From assembly GCA_937982495.1 (NCBI GenBank), contig CALJLX010000475.1:1-6244 (forward strand): 6,244 nucleotides of DNA, read 5' to 3'. The translations under genes were made by a program, and so were the position numbers. This DNA is from an uncultured Desulfuromonas sp. GTDB taxonomy: Bacteria; Desulfobacterota; Desulfuromonadia; Desulfuromonadales; Trichloromonadaceae. Under the pieces are notes generated by a model that saw only the letters and a program-made list of their open reading frames with translations, had not been told where the DNA came from and searched no databases. This document shows positions 1-5,965 of this stretch, piece by piece; positions within the stretch are counted from its first letter, which is position 1, and each line of letters begins with the position of its first letter.

Positions 1-1
1 G

Positions 2-97
2 CCGGTCTGCCCCGACTATGTGCAACGGATGGGGGATGAGGTCTGGGTGCGAACGCCGGAGGGGGAACGCATTCGTTTTCCCGAGGTGAACGGGTAA
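2..97 (+). CDS. C-terminal end of a probable KamA-type lysine 2,3-aminomutase (5' end outside the window)
   Basis: An open frame enters from the left edge and ends at TAA 95-97, giving 31 residues that begin PVCPDYVQRMGDEVWVRTPE and end in PEVNG. The pattern P-x-x-P-(N/D)-Y-V, then a hydrophobic strand, an Arg and (E)G-x(4)-(F/Y)-x-E, matches from memory the extreme C-terminus of the KamA family: radical SAM, PLP-dependent lysine 2,3-aminomutases. The radical SAM cysteines and the PLP lysine would lie off the window, so the identity rests on the tail only. Context supports it: such an enzyme makes the beta-lysine that EpmA, encoded at 3647-4546, attaches to EF-P. E. coli EpmB, as I recall, lacks this tail, so the gene would be closer to classical KamA. 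It runs convergent to the gene ending at 146. An unrelated protein with a similar short tail cannot be excluded. Confidence 0.5.
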   Translation, partial: PVCPDYVQRMGDEVWVRTPEGERIRFPEVNG

Positions 98-131
98 GAC
101 GGGCTGTACGGGCGGGGCGGGACGAAGGTCT

Positions 132-165
132 CGCCCTGAAGTCGTTCAGGGGGCGGAGAGTTTTT
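132..165 (+). terminator. Weak intrinsic-terminator-like hairpin between convergent genes
   Basis: CCCTGAA (134-140) pairs perfectly with TTCAGGG (145-151) around a GTCG loop, and a run of five T follows at 161-165 on the plus strand. It lies 37 bases after the plus-strand stop at 97, so it could end that transcript. The T run is ten bases from the stem, further than in a strong terminator. The right arm contains the TGA stop (146-148) of the minus-strand gene. There is no T run on the minus side. Confidence 0.35.
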
Positions 166-2536
166 GGGAGAGATTTCGCGCGGACAATCCGGCGAGAACG
201 TAAGCCAAGGCGGCGGCGAGCAGCACGACGTTGAAGCCGGCGAGGATGGCGATGAGGGTGGCGAGGGAGCCGCCGACCACCGACAGGCAGCCGTTGATTC
301 CCCAGGCCCAGGGGACGGCTTCCGGTTGCCGCTGGTGCAGTCGACGGAGGCCGAGGGGGAAGGGGAGGCCGAGGCAGAAGCCGAGGGGGGTCAGGATCAG
401 CAAGGCCAGGGCGATCCGACCGGCGGTCGCCAGGGTGATGGTGGCGTGGAGCAGCGGCCCGAGCAGGCCGATGTAAAGACCGAGGAGAACTACGACGACA
501 AAAGCGGCCCGGCGCGGTGTCAGCCTTTGGAGCGATAGGCGCTCGGAGGCGGCGCTACCGAGGCCGGAGGCGATCAGCAAGGTGGCAATGACGACGGCGG
601 CGGCCTGCACTGGGTGACCGAGGTAGAGGACGAAACGGTGGATCAGGGCGATTTCGCTGAGCATGTAGCCGAGGCCCAGGGCGCCGAAGTAGCCGACCGT
701 CGCCGCTCGGCCGTTGCCGCGCCAACCGATGCGCGCCAAGGGCAGCAGGATGAGAACCACTGCCGCCAGGGTGGTCAAAAGCAGGGTCGCGACCAGCACC
801 AGCGAGCCGAGTTCGACCACCGGCAGGGCGCCCTCGCCGAAGAGCCGCTTCAGGTGGGGCAGGGTCTTGAGGCGCAGGAACTGGGAAAAGAAGGGTCGCT
901 CGTCCTCGGCCGGACGCAGGTCGAAAAGGTAGTCCCGGTAGATTTTCCGACGGTCGCCGAAAAGCAGGCCGTCGAGCAGGGTGAAGAGGGTGCTGTCCGG
1001 AAGTTGATGAAAATGCTGCCGTTCGGCGGTGGTGAGCCCCGGCAGCAGCAGCGGGTCGAAGCTCCAGCGACGGCAGAACTCCCGGGCGTTGGCGACCTCC
1101 TCAGGGGTCAGGGGGGAACGTTTGAGGCAGTAGGTGACGGTGCCCCAGCCCCTCGCCGCCGCCAGATGTCGGGACGGGTCGGCGATTCCCGCGGATTCGA
1201 GGAATTCGGCCAACGTCGCCGCCAGACGCAAGGGGGCGCGGGGGGGGTGGTCGAGCCAGGCCGTCAGGCAGAGCAGGCCGTCGGGGGTGAGCTTGCGCCA
1301 GAATTCGGCGAAGGCTTCTTTGGTCAGCAGATGCTGCTCGTGCAGGGCCATGACCCCGGCGCCGCCGCCGAAGGTGCCGACGGTGGGGAGGACGATGAGA
1401 TCGTAGCGCTCCCGGTCGACGGCCGGCCAGGTGCGGGGTTCGGCGGCGAACAGGCGGATTTCGGGGCGGGCGAAGAAGACCCCGGCGCTCTCGGGATACT
1501 CCGTGCGCAGCAGTTCCAGGGCGGCCCGGTGCGGCTCCACGGCGACGATCCGTTTCGCTCCCCGGTTCAGGGCCTGGGCGGCCGCCAGGCCGGTGCCCGC
1601 TTGCAGGATGAGTACGCTTTGCGGTCGCGCGACGGCGTAGGGCAGGCCCTGGGGCGTGGCGTCGAGCAGCCGGGCGCTATCCGGGTAAGAGGCGCGCGGC
1701 ACGAAGCCGAAGGCGTCGCCGTTGCTGAAGAGCAGATCCCCCGGCGGAATCTCCCCCCGGTAGTCAAGGCTCAATCCGGGGGCGAAGCGCGGCGCCGGAC
1801 TCGTCACCGCTTGCACCTGGCCGTAGGGATCGTGACGCCGGGCGACGGTGCGGCTCTGGGGCAGGTCGAGGGCGCGGCGCAGATCCTTGAACTGGGACAG
1901 GGGCAGTTCGGGGGGATGGGCCAGGCCAAAGAGAATGGTCCCGAGGGAGAGGATGGCCAGCCCCTGAAGGGAACGGTGCCGGGAGGGGAGGAGCACTAGT
2001 CCAGCGATCAGCACCGGTAGGGCGAGAAGGGCGGGGAGGCGTTCCGGCGCGAAGCCGGAGAGGAGGGCGAGGCCGAGGAGCCCGCCCAGCCCCGAGCCGA
2101 AGAGGTTGGCGAAATAGGTCAGGCCGATGCGTTCGGCCTGCGCGATAAAAAGGATGCCGATGACTAGGGCGCCGAGCAAAAAAGGGAGGGAAAGCAGCAG
2201 GATCACCGCCAGCAGCCAGAGGGCTTGCAGCGGTTCGTAGGGGAGGAGATAGGTGTCGAAGCGGCCGAAGAGGGTGGGGGCGCGTCCCGACGCCAGGGCC
2301 ATGGCCAGGGCGCAGGCAAAGAGCAATAGCGGCAGGAGCAGCGGGGCGTGGCGCAGCGCCCAGGGTCGGCTCAGGGCGAGCAGGGTGCCCGCCGTGCCGA
2401 AGCCGAGCAGGGCGATGGCAATAACCATGTAGGCGAAGTGGTGCCACTGGCTGATGGCGAAGCTCTGCATCAGCGCCAGTTGCAAGGCGATGAGGGCCGC
2501 CGACAGCAGCCCCAGTGCCCACAGGCGGCGGTTCAT
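146..2536 (-). CDS. Polytopic membrane protein with spermidine-synthase-like (Rossmann methyltransferase fold) core
   Basis: The 796 residues fall into three parts. Residues 1-210 are a hydrophobic block of about six or seven membrane segments. Residues 215-560 are a soluble domain, with a nucleotide-binding-like strand and loop VLILQAGTGLAAAQAL (308-323), an acidic strand end IVAVEPHRAALELLR (330-344) and EDERPFF near 544-550. Residues 570-796 are a second membrane block with GLGYMLSEIALIHRFVLYLG (621-640) and a WAWGING motif (743-749). These last motifs are, from memory, hallmarks of the large bacterial membrane proteins annotated spermine/spermidine synthase domain-containing. Polyamine synthesis has generally not been shown for this family, so I do not assign an aminopropyltransferase activity; the glycine-rich loop is also degenerate (QAGTG, not GGGxG). 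The ATG (2534-2536) overlaps the TGA of pcm (2533-2535) as ATGA, pointing to translational coupling. The substrate is unknown. Confidence 0.85.
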   Translation of the reverse strand: MNRRLWALGLLSAALIALQLALMQSFAISQWHHFAYMVIAIALLGFGTAGTLLALSRPWALRHAPLLLPLLLFACALAMALASGRAPTLFGRFDTYLLPYEPLQALWLLAVILLLSLPFLLGALVIGILFIAQAERIGLTYFANLFGSGLGGLLGLALLSGFAPERLPALLALPVLIAGLVLLPSRHRSLQGLAILSLGTILFGLAHPPELPLSQFKDLRRALDLPQSRTVARRHDPYGQVQAVTSPAPRFAPGLSLDYRGEIPPGDLLFSNGDAFGFVPRASYPDSARLLDATPQGLPYAVARPQSVLILQAGTGLAAAQALNRGAKRIVAVEPHRAALELLRTEYPESAGVFFARPEIRLFAAEPRTWPAVDRERYDLIVLPTVGTFGGGAGVMALHEQHLLTKEAFAEFWRKLTPDGLLCLTAWLDHPPRAPLRLAATLAEFLESAGIADPSRHLAAARGWGTVTYCLKRSPLTPEEVANAREFCRRWSFDPLLLPGLTTAERQHFHQLPDSTLFTLLDGLLFGDRRKIYRDYLFDLRPAEDERPFFSQFLRLKTLPHLKRLFGEGALPVVELGSLVLVATLLLTTLAAVVLILLPLARIGWRGNGRAATVGYFGALGLGYMLSEIALIHRFVLYLGHPVQAAAVVIATLLIASGLGSAASERLSLQRLTPRRAAFVVVVLLGLYIGLLGPLLHATITLATAGRIALALLILTPLGFCLGLPFPLGLRRLHQRQPEAVPWAWGINGCLSVVGGSLATLIAILAGFNVVLLAAALAYVLAGLSARNLSQKLSAP

Positions 2537-3234
2537 TCGCCCCGCCGTAGGGGGACGAAGCGCACCGGCATCAGGTTGCGGCTGCGGGTTTTGCCTTCGC
2601 GTTTTTCCACCAGCATCAGGGTCTGCATCTGGAAGGGGGTGCCGACGGGGATGACCATCAGGCCCCCTTCCTTGAGCTGGTCGATGAGGGGCGGCGGAAT
2701 GAACTCGGCGGCGGCGGTGACGACGACGGCGTCGAAGGGGGCGGCCTCGGGCCAGCCGAAAAAGCCGTCACCGGAGCGGGTTTCGACCCGGTAGCCGAGT
2801 TCGCGTAGGAGCGCGGTCGAACGTTCGGCCAGGGGCGGAACGATTTCGATGGAATAGACCTCGACCCCGCAGGCAGCCAGCACGGCGGCCTGATAGCCCG
2901 AGCCGGTGCCGATTTCGAGGATTCTCTGCCCCGGCCGGGGGCGGATGATCTCGGTCATGAAGGCGACCATGTAGGGCTGGCTGATGGTCTGGCCGTGGCC
3001 GATGGGGAGCGGGGTGTCGAGGTAGGCGGCCGAGCGCCGCCCTTCGTCAACGAAACGGTGGCGGGGGACTTCGGCCAGGGCTTTGAGGGTGAGCGGGTCT
3101 TCGATGCCCCGGGCGACCATCTGCGTTTCGACCATCCGTTGCCGCTCCGTTGCGTAAGGGTCGGCCGGTTCGGTATGGGCGCGGGCGGGGAGGAGGAGCA
3201 GGGCGAGGAGGATGGTTATTCGGAGTCGTAGCAT
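2533..3234 (-). CDS. pcm: Protein-L-isoaspartate O-methyltransferase, probably exported
   Basis: This SAM-dependent enzyme methylates L-isoaspartyl residues in aged proteins so that they can revert to aspartate. Seen in its 233 residues: the family signature GHGQTISQPYMVA (79-91), the SAM loop EIGTGSGYQAAVLA (107-120), SGDGFFGWPEAAPFDAVVVT (154-173) and the terminal VRFVPL-x-x-G. The N-terminus adds a basic-hydrophobic stretch (MLRLRITILLALLLLPARA) with an ARA site suggesting cleavage after residue 19. The conserved enzyme begins near residue 27 (YATERQRMV), so the leader is an addition to the cytosolic form and implies a periplasmic repair enzyme. The ATG is supported by GGAGG (plus-strand 3241-3245) six bases upstream. 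The gene is followed by the membrane protein at 146-2536 with a 4-bp overlap. Function is secure; export is inferred from the leader. Confidence 0.93.
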   Translation of the reverse strand: MLRLRITILLALLLLPARAHTEPADPYATERQRMVETQMVARGIEDPLTLKALAEVPRHRFVDEGRRSAAYLDTPLPIGHGQTISQPYMVAFMTEIIRPRPGQRILEIGTGSGYQAAVLAACGVEVYSIEIVPPLAERSTALLRELGYRVETRSGDGFFGWPEAAPFDAVVVTAAAEFIPPPLIDQLKEGGLMVIPVGTPFQMQTLMLVEKREGKTRSRNLMPVRFVPLRRGE

Positions 3235-3272
3235 GACAGGCCTCCGTGGTTAGACGTGAGGATGTGTCTGCC

Positions 3273-3301
3273 AGTATACCGGGAATTGCCGGGGTTTCGC
3301 C
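3273..3301 (-). promoter_or_regulatory. Candidate sigma-70-type promoter for pcm
   Basis: On the minus strand a good -10 hexamer TATACT lies at 3273-3278, with a poor -35 GGCGAA at 3296-3301 after a 17-base spacer. The start point would be near 3265, giving a leader of about 30 bases before the pcm ATG with its GGAGG. Only the -10 is convincing. The site sits at the edge of the folded repeat, so pcm may have its own promoter rather than relying on read-through from efp-epmA. Confidence 0.35.
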
Positions 3302-3458
3302 CCCGGACGGCGACTTACTCTCTTTGCTCGCCCAAAGAGAGTAAGCAGAGAAAGGGCACCCCGCTCCTTGCCCTTCGGGTTCCCTCCGCTCCGTGGCTGT
3401 TTCGCGGGGGGGCAAAAACTCGCTGCGCTCAGACATTTGCCCACCTCTCTCGCGAAAC
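3289..3458. repeat. Folded, repeat-like intergenic element
   Basis: Three inverted repeats lie in series. CCGGGG (3289-3294) pairs with CCCCGG (3301-3306). CTTACTCTCTTTG (3314-3326) pairs perfectly over 13 bp with CAAAGAGAGTAAG (3333-3345) around a six-base loop. GTTTCGCG (3399-3406) with CGCGAAAC (3451-3458) encloses a second arm, GGGCAAA (3410-3416) with TTTGCCC (3436-3442). No stem has a T run after it, so this does not look like a simple terminator. Several frames are open across it, but their translations (for example KESKQRKGTP, or MSERSEF on the other strand) resemble spurious hypothetical proteins I recall from dispersed repeats in proteobacterial genomes. I read it as one copy of a dispersed non-coding repeat; the outer limits are not defined. 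Confidence 0.6.
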
Positions 3459-3603
3459 GGTCACGTAGCGAAGGCGGCGTCACAGGGGGGAGTGCATCGG
3501 GAAGGCGACTGTTTATTGCCATCGTGTACAGGGAAGGTCGAAAATCAATCTGCTGTCCAAAATAATCGCTTGTCTGTCTGGATAAATCGCTCTCTCGGGT
3601 TTT
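3459..3603. other. Non-coding remainder of the epmA-pcm gap
   Basis: I see no gene, convincing promoter or RNA here. The stretch 3460-3485 may be the end of the folded element. From about 3490 the composition turns more AT-rich, and short open frames are low-complexity or continue from the repeat. Confidence 0.4.
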
Positions 3604-3633
3604 TCTCTGTGATCTCGGTGAACTCTGTGGTGA
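3604..3633. repeat. Short 9-bp periodic repeat next to the epmA stop
   Basis: Three near-copies of a nine-base unit stand end to end: TCTCTGTGA (3604-3612), TCTCGGTGA (3613-3621) and ACTCTGTGG (3622-3630), followed by TGA. It lies 14 bases from the epmA stop. Plus-strand translation gives FFSVISVNSVVKAF, a string I recall as a frequent spurious peptide from a similar dispersed intergenic repeat in environmental bacteria. No function can be assigned. Confidence 0.55.
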
Positions 3634-3646
3634 AGGCTTTTCCGGC

Positions 3647-4546
3647 TTACAGATCTTCCGGGGTGAAGGCGACGACGTCGTCGATGGTTTGGGCACCGGT
3701 GAGGAGCATGACCAGGCGGTCGACGCCGAGGGCGATGCCGGCGGCGTCGGGGAGGAGGGCGAGCTCCCGCAGGAACTTTTCGGGGGTGGGATAGGGGGTT
3801 TTACCGAGGCGGCGGCGCTCGGCCTCTTCCTGCTCGAAGCGGCGGCGCTGCTCGTCGGGGTCGGTCAGTTCGGAAAAGGCGTTGGCCAACTCCACCCCCC
3901 CGATATAGAGTTCGAAACGCTCCGCGACGTGCGGGTTGTCCGGCTTGCGCCGGGCGAGGGCGGCGTGGCCGGCGGGATAGTCGAGAAGAAAGGTCGGGCG
4001 TTCTTGGCCCAGGCGCGGTTCGATTTCCAGGGCGATGATTTCGTCGAAACGTTCCGTCACCAGGGCTTCGTCAAGGGAAAGCGAGCCGTAGCGGGTGAAG
4101 GCCTCGGCGACGGTCAGTCGTTCCCAGGGCGGGGTCAGATCGACCCCGGCCAGCTGCCCATCCGGGCAGAGGGTGGCGAAGAGGGCTTCGCAATCCTCCA
4201 TCAGCGCCCGATAGTCGCAGCCGCTGCGATACCATTCGAGCATGGTGTATTCGGGGAGATGGCGGCGGCCCCGCTCTCCTTGGCGCCAGCAGCGACAGAT
4301 CTGGAAGAGGCGCGGGTACCCGGCGGCGAGCAGGCGTTTCATGCACAGCTCGGGGCTGGTGTGCAGAAAGCCGTCGCCGCAGGCGATAGCGTCGATGTGC
4401 AGTTCCGGGGCGTTGCCGGGAAGGCGGTGCGGCGTCTCCACTTCGAGAAAATCCCCCGCCACGAAAAAGGCCCGGATCGCATGAACGATCCGGGCACGTT
4501 TTTCCAGGGCGGGCCGTTTTCTGGCCAAGGCCCAGTTGGGTTCCAT
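3647..4546 (-). CDS. epmA: EF-P--(R)-beta-lysine ligase (GenX/PoxA/YjeA)
   Basis: EpmA is a lysyl-tRNA-synthetase-like enzyme that adenylates (R)-beta-lysine and transfers it to a lysine of EF-P instead of to tRNA. The 299 residues show a class II synthetase core without the anticodon-binding domain of LysRS: TSPELCMKRLLAAG (63-76), motif 2 FQICRCWRQGERGRRHLPEY (81-100) followed by TMLEWYR, GGVELANAFSEL (216-227) and motif 3 GIALGVDRLVMLL (270-282). Ala272 falls where LysRS has Gly in GLGIGIDR; in E. coli EpmA this alanine helps select beta-lysine over alpha-lysine. The length is near the family's 300-325. The ATG is one base after the efp TAA, with AAGGA inside the efp end as ribosome site, so the two are co-translated. 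The substrate protein, with its target Lys32, is the upstream gene. A terminator-like hairpin lies within codons 18-26. Confidence 0.95.
   Translation of the reverse strand: MEPNWALARKRPALEKRARIVHAIRAFFVAGDFLEVETPHRLPGNAPELHIDAIACGDGFLHTSPELCMKRLLAAGYPRLFQICRCWRQGERGRRHLPEYTMLEWYRSGCDYRALMEDCEALFATLCPDGQLAGVDLTPPWERLTVAEAFTRYGSLSLDEALVTERFDEIIALEIEPRLGQERPTFLLDYPAGHAALARRKPDNPHVAERFELYIGGVELANAFSELTDPDEQRRRFEQEEAERRRLGKTPYPTPEKFLRELALLPDAAGIALGVDRLVMLLTGAQTIDDVVAFTPEDL
4463..4503 (-). terminator. Terminator-shaped hairpin inside the 5' end of epmA
   Basis: On the minus strand GCCCGGATCG (4495-4486) pairs perfectly over 10 bp with CGATCCGGGC (4479-4470) around the loop TTCATG. One base after the stem is TTTTT (4468-4464), and AAAAA (4503-4499) precedes it, so the shape is that of a bidirectional intrinsic terminator. 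It begins 51 bases into epmA and encodes residues 18-26 (ARIVHAIRA) and then FF. Translating ribosomes would melt it; without translation it could stop efp transcripts early in epmA. The T run is short and is followed by C, so partial termination is the most I would expect. Its function is inferred from shape only. Confidence 0.45.
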
Positions 4547-4547
4547 C

Positions 4548-5111
4548 TTATTCCTTGACCCGGGTGACGTATTCGCCGGTGCGGGTGTCGATCTGGATCA
4601 GGTCGTCGGTCTCGACGAAGGAGGGAACAGCCAGGTTGTAGCCGCTCTCGACCGTCGCCGGTTTGTTGTTGCCGGCGGCCGTATCCCCTTTGACCCAGGG
4701 ATCGGCGTGGGTGACGCGCAGGTTGACGAAGTTGGGCAGGGTGATGCCGATGCCGCGTCCGTTGAAAAGCAGGATCTTCACTTCCATGTTGTCCTTGAGG
4801 AAGTAATGATCATCCCCCAGGGTCTCTTCACTCAGGGAAACCTGCTCGAAATTCTTCGTGTCCATGAAGACGTAGCCGCTGTCGTCCTGGTAGAGGTACT
4901 GCATGTCCCGGTCTTCCAGGGCCGCCGGCTCGAAGCTCTCGCCCGAACGGTAGGTGCGGTCGTAGATGTTGCCGGTGATCATGTTGCGCATCTTGCACTT
5001 GTAAAGAGCCTGGCCCTTGCCGGGCTTGGTGAAATCGAATTGGGTGATGACGTAAGGCTCGCCGTCGACCATCAGCTTGAGCCCTTTTTTCAGATCGGCG
5101 CAGGTGTACAT
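4548..5111 (-). CDS. efp: Translation elongation factor P (lysine type)
   Basis: EF-P enters the ribosomal E site and stabilises the peptidyl-tRNA so that consecutive prolines can be joined. The 187 residues are full length: a KOW-like N-domain (about 1-63), then two OB-like domains. The tip loop reads KPGKGQA (29-35), placing Lys32 at the site that EpmA modifies in E. coli (Lys34). The C-domain carries the family signature KPATVESGYNLAVPSF (150-165) and ends IDTRTGEYVTRV. The ATG has AAGGAG (plus-strand 5120-5125) eight bases upstream. It is the first gene of the minus-strand unit, one base ahead of epmA, and diverges from the paralogue efpL. The lysine tip plus EpmA indicates beta-lysylation rather than EarP rhamnosylation or YmfI-type modification. 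Confidence 0.97.
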   Translation of the reverse strand: MYTCADLKKGLKLMVDGEPYVITQFDFTKPGKGQALYKCKMRNMITGNIYDRTYRSGESFEPAALEDRDMQYLYQDDSGYVFMDTKNFEQVSLSEETLGDDHYFLKDNMEVKILLFNGRGIGITLPNFVNLRVTHADPWVKGDTAAGNNKPATVESGYNLAVPSFVETDDLIQIDTRTGEYVTRVKE

Positions 5112-5161
5112 GGGTGGAGCTCCTTCTATGTGGGAATGGGATCGGTTGCCAAAAGGGGCAT

Positions 5162-5191
5162 ATTAAAGCACAGGGGCAAGGCCTTTGTCAT
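5162..5191 (-). promoter_or_regulatory. Candidate promoter of efp-epmA
   Basis: On the minus strand ATGACA (5191-5186) and TTTAAT (5167-5162) are separated by 18 bases, and TGC just before TTTAAT gives an extended -10. The start point would be near 5155, about 44 bases before the efp ATG. The match is moderate but the position is right for the first gene of the unit. Confidence 0.45.
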
Positions 5192-5212
5192 GGAAAAATT
5201 CGCGATTGGCGA

Positions 5213-5240
5213 TTGTCTCGTCCCCCCTTTGTGTGCTAAT
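5213..5240 (+). promoter_or_regulatory. Candidate promoter of efpL
   Basis: TTGTCT (5213-5218) and GCTAAT (5235-5240) stand 16 bases apart, with TGT (5232-5234) giving an extended -10. Initiation near 5247 leaves a leader of about 40 bases. The -35 overlaps the second copy of a perfect tandem GCGATTG (5202-5208, 5209-5215), which might be an operator or chance. It lies about 20 bp from the -35 of the divergent efp promoter. Confidence 0.4.
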
Positions 5241-5287
5241 TTCTTGCGCCCGTTTTCATAAAGCCCCCTCTTCAAGGAGATTTTCCC

Positions 5288-5851
5288 ATGCTTACGACTG
5301 CCGATTTCAAGCGCGGCCTGGTGATCCAGCTCGACAACGCCCCCTGCCTCATTCTCGACTACACCACCCAGTCCCCCTCGGCCCGGGGCGGCAACACCCT
5401 GGTCAAGGCCAAGTACCGCAATCTGCTCACCGCCCAGGTGCTGGAGAAAACCTTCAAGGCCGGCGACAAGGTCGACGAGGCCGATTTCGAGCGGCGCAAG
5501 GGGCAGTTCCTTTATCCCGCCGGTGACGGCGGCGTCTTCATGGATCTGGAAAACTACGAGCAGTACGAGATCGGCGAGGAACTGTTCGAGCCGATTCAGG
5601 GCTATTTGCTCGAAGGGGCCGATGTGCAGCTCGGCGTCTTTCAGGGGCGGGTGGTGAGCATCGATCCGCCGATGATCGTGGAGTTGAGCGTCACCGAAAC
5701 CGCCCCGGCGATCAAAAATGCCACCGCCACCGCCCAGACCAAGGAAGCCCTGCTCGAAACCGGGCTGCGCATCCAGGTGCCGGGCTACCTTGAATCGGGG
5801 GAACGGATCAAGGTTGATACCCGCGAAGGGCGGTTCGTCTCGCGGGCCTAG
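5288..5851 (+). CDS. efpL: EF-P-like translation factor EfpL (YeiP), arginine-tip type
   Basis: This paralogue of EF-P has the same three-domain plan in 187 residues, but its tip loop reads TQSPSARGGNTL (27-38), with Arg33 where EF-P carries the modified lysine. E. coli YeiP has QSPTARGAATL with Arg33, and the C-domain VTETAPAIKNATATAQTKEA (135-154) closely follows YeiP VETAPGIKGASASARTKPA. YeiP, recently renamed EfpL, also relieves ribosome stalling at proline motifs and its arginine is not the substrate of EpmA. The ATG has AAGGAG (5274-5279) eight bases upstream. The gene diverges from efp across 176 bp, so both paralogues share one regulatory region. An Arg-type EF-P modified by EarP is the alternative, but the SPxARG loop and the presence of a separate Lys-type EF-P argue against it. 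Confidence 0.9.
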   Translation: MLTTADFKRGLVIQLDNAPCLILDYTTQSPSARGGNTLVKAKYRNLLTAQVLEKTFKAGDKVDEADFERRKGQFLYPAGDGGVFMDLENYEQYEIGEELFEPIQGYLLEGADVQLGVFQGRVVSIDPPMIVELSVTETAPAIKNATATAQTKEALLETGLRIQVPGYLESGERIKVDTREGRFVSRA

Positions 5852-5866
5852 CGGTTCGCGGCCCAT

Positions 5867-5904
5867 TGTCGGAATCTTTTAGCGGAATGTCGATATTTTT
5901 TACA
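5867..5904 (+). promoter_or_regulatory. Tandem 17-bp sites, candidate activator-binding region
   Basis: TGTCGGAATCTTTTAGC (5867-5883) and TGTCGATATTTTTTACA (5888-5904) share 12 of 17 positions, consensus TGTCGnnATnTTTTA, and are offset by exactly 21 bp, two helical turns. The second copy has TGT...ACA symmetry. They centre about 95 and 120 bases upstream of the predicted sigma-54 start point, where enhancer-binding activators usually sit. No regulator is encoded here; the role is inferred from layout. Confidence 0.45.
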
Positions 5905-5965
5905 GAAATGCGCCGATAGATTTCTTATTCGGTCATTAATTGTCGTGATTCTAGGTGCTTGTGGT

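Noticed and set aside
614..1999. 461-codon plus-strand open frame
   Set aside because: It lies wholly antisense to the spermidine-synthase-like gene; its protein is Gly/Glu/Gln/Arg-rich with no domain, a usual shadow in high-GC DNA.
1764..2522. 252-codon minus-strand open frame within the membrane-protein gene
   Set aside because: It overlaps the real gene in another frame and is Pro/Arg/Ala-rich without recognisable motifs.
3250..3696. Small open frames on both strands across the epmA-pcm gap
   Set aside because: They run through hairpins and repeats, overlap each other on both strands and lack ribosome sites; read as repeat shadows.
3689..4558. 289-codon plus-strand open frame opposite epmA
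   Set aside because: It is fully antisense to a clear EpmA, with low-complexity Gly/Glu content.
4536..5261. 241-codon plus-strand open frame opposite efp
   Set aside because: It is antisense to EF-P and runs through the intergenic region; no ribosome site or domain.
5844..5864. GGGCC...GGCCC stem as an efpL terminator
   Set aside because: The stem is five bases with an eleven-base loop and no adjacent T run, and it overlaps the stop codon.
5126..5866. 246-codon minus-strand open frame opposite efpL
   Set aside because: It is the mirror of the efpL coding frame with no family resemblance.
5904..5925. AGAAAT...ATTTCT dyad as a separate operator
   Set aside because: Six-base AT-rich arms with a ten-base spacer occur easily by chance here, and the left arm overlaps the second 17-bp site.
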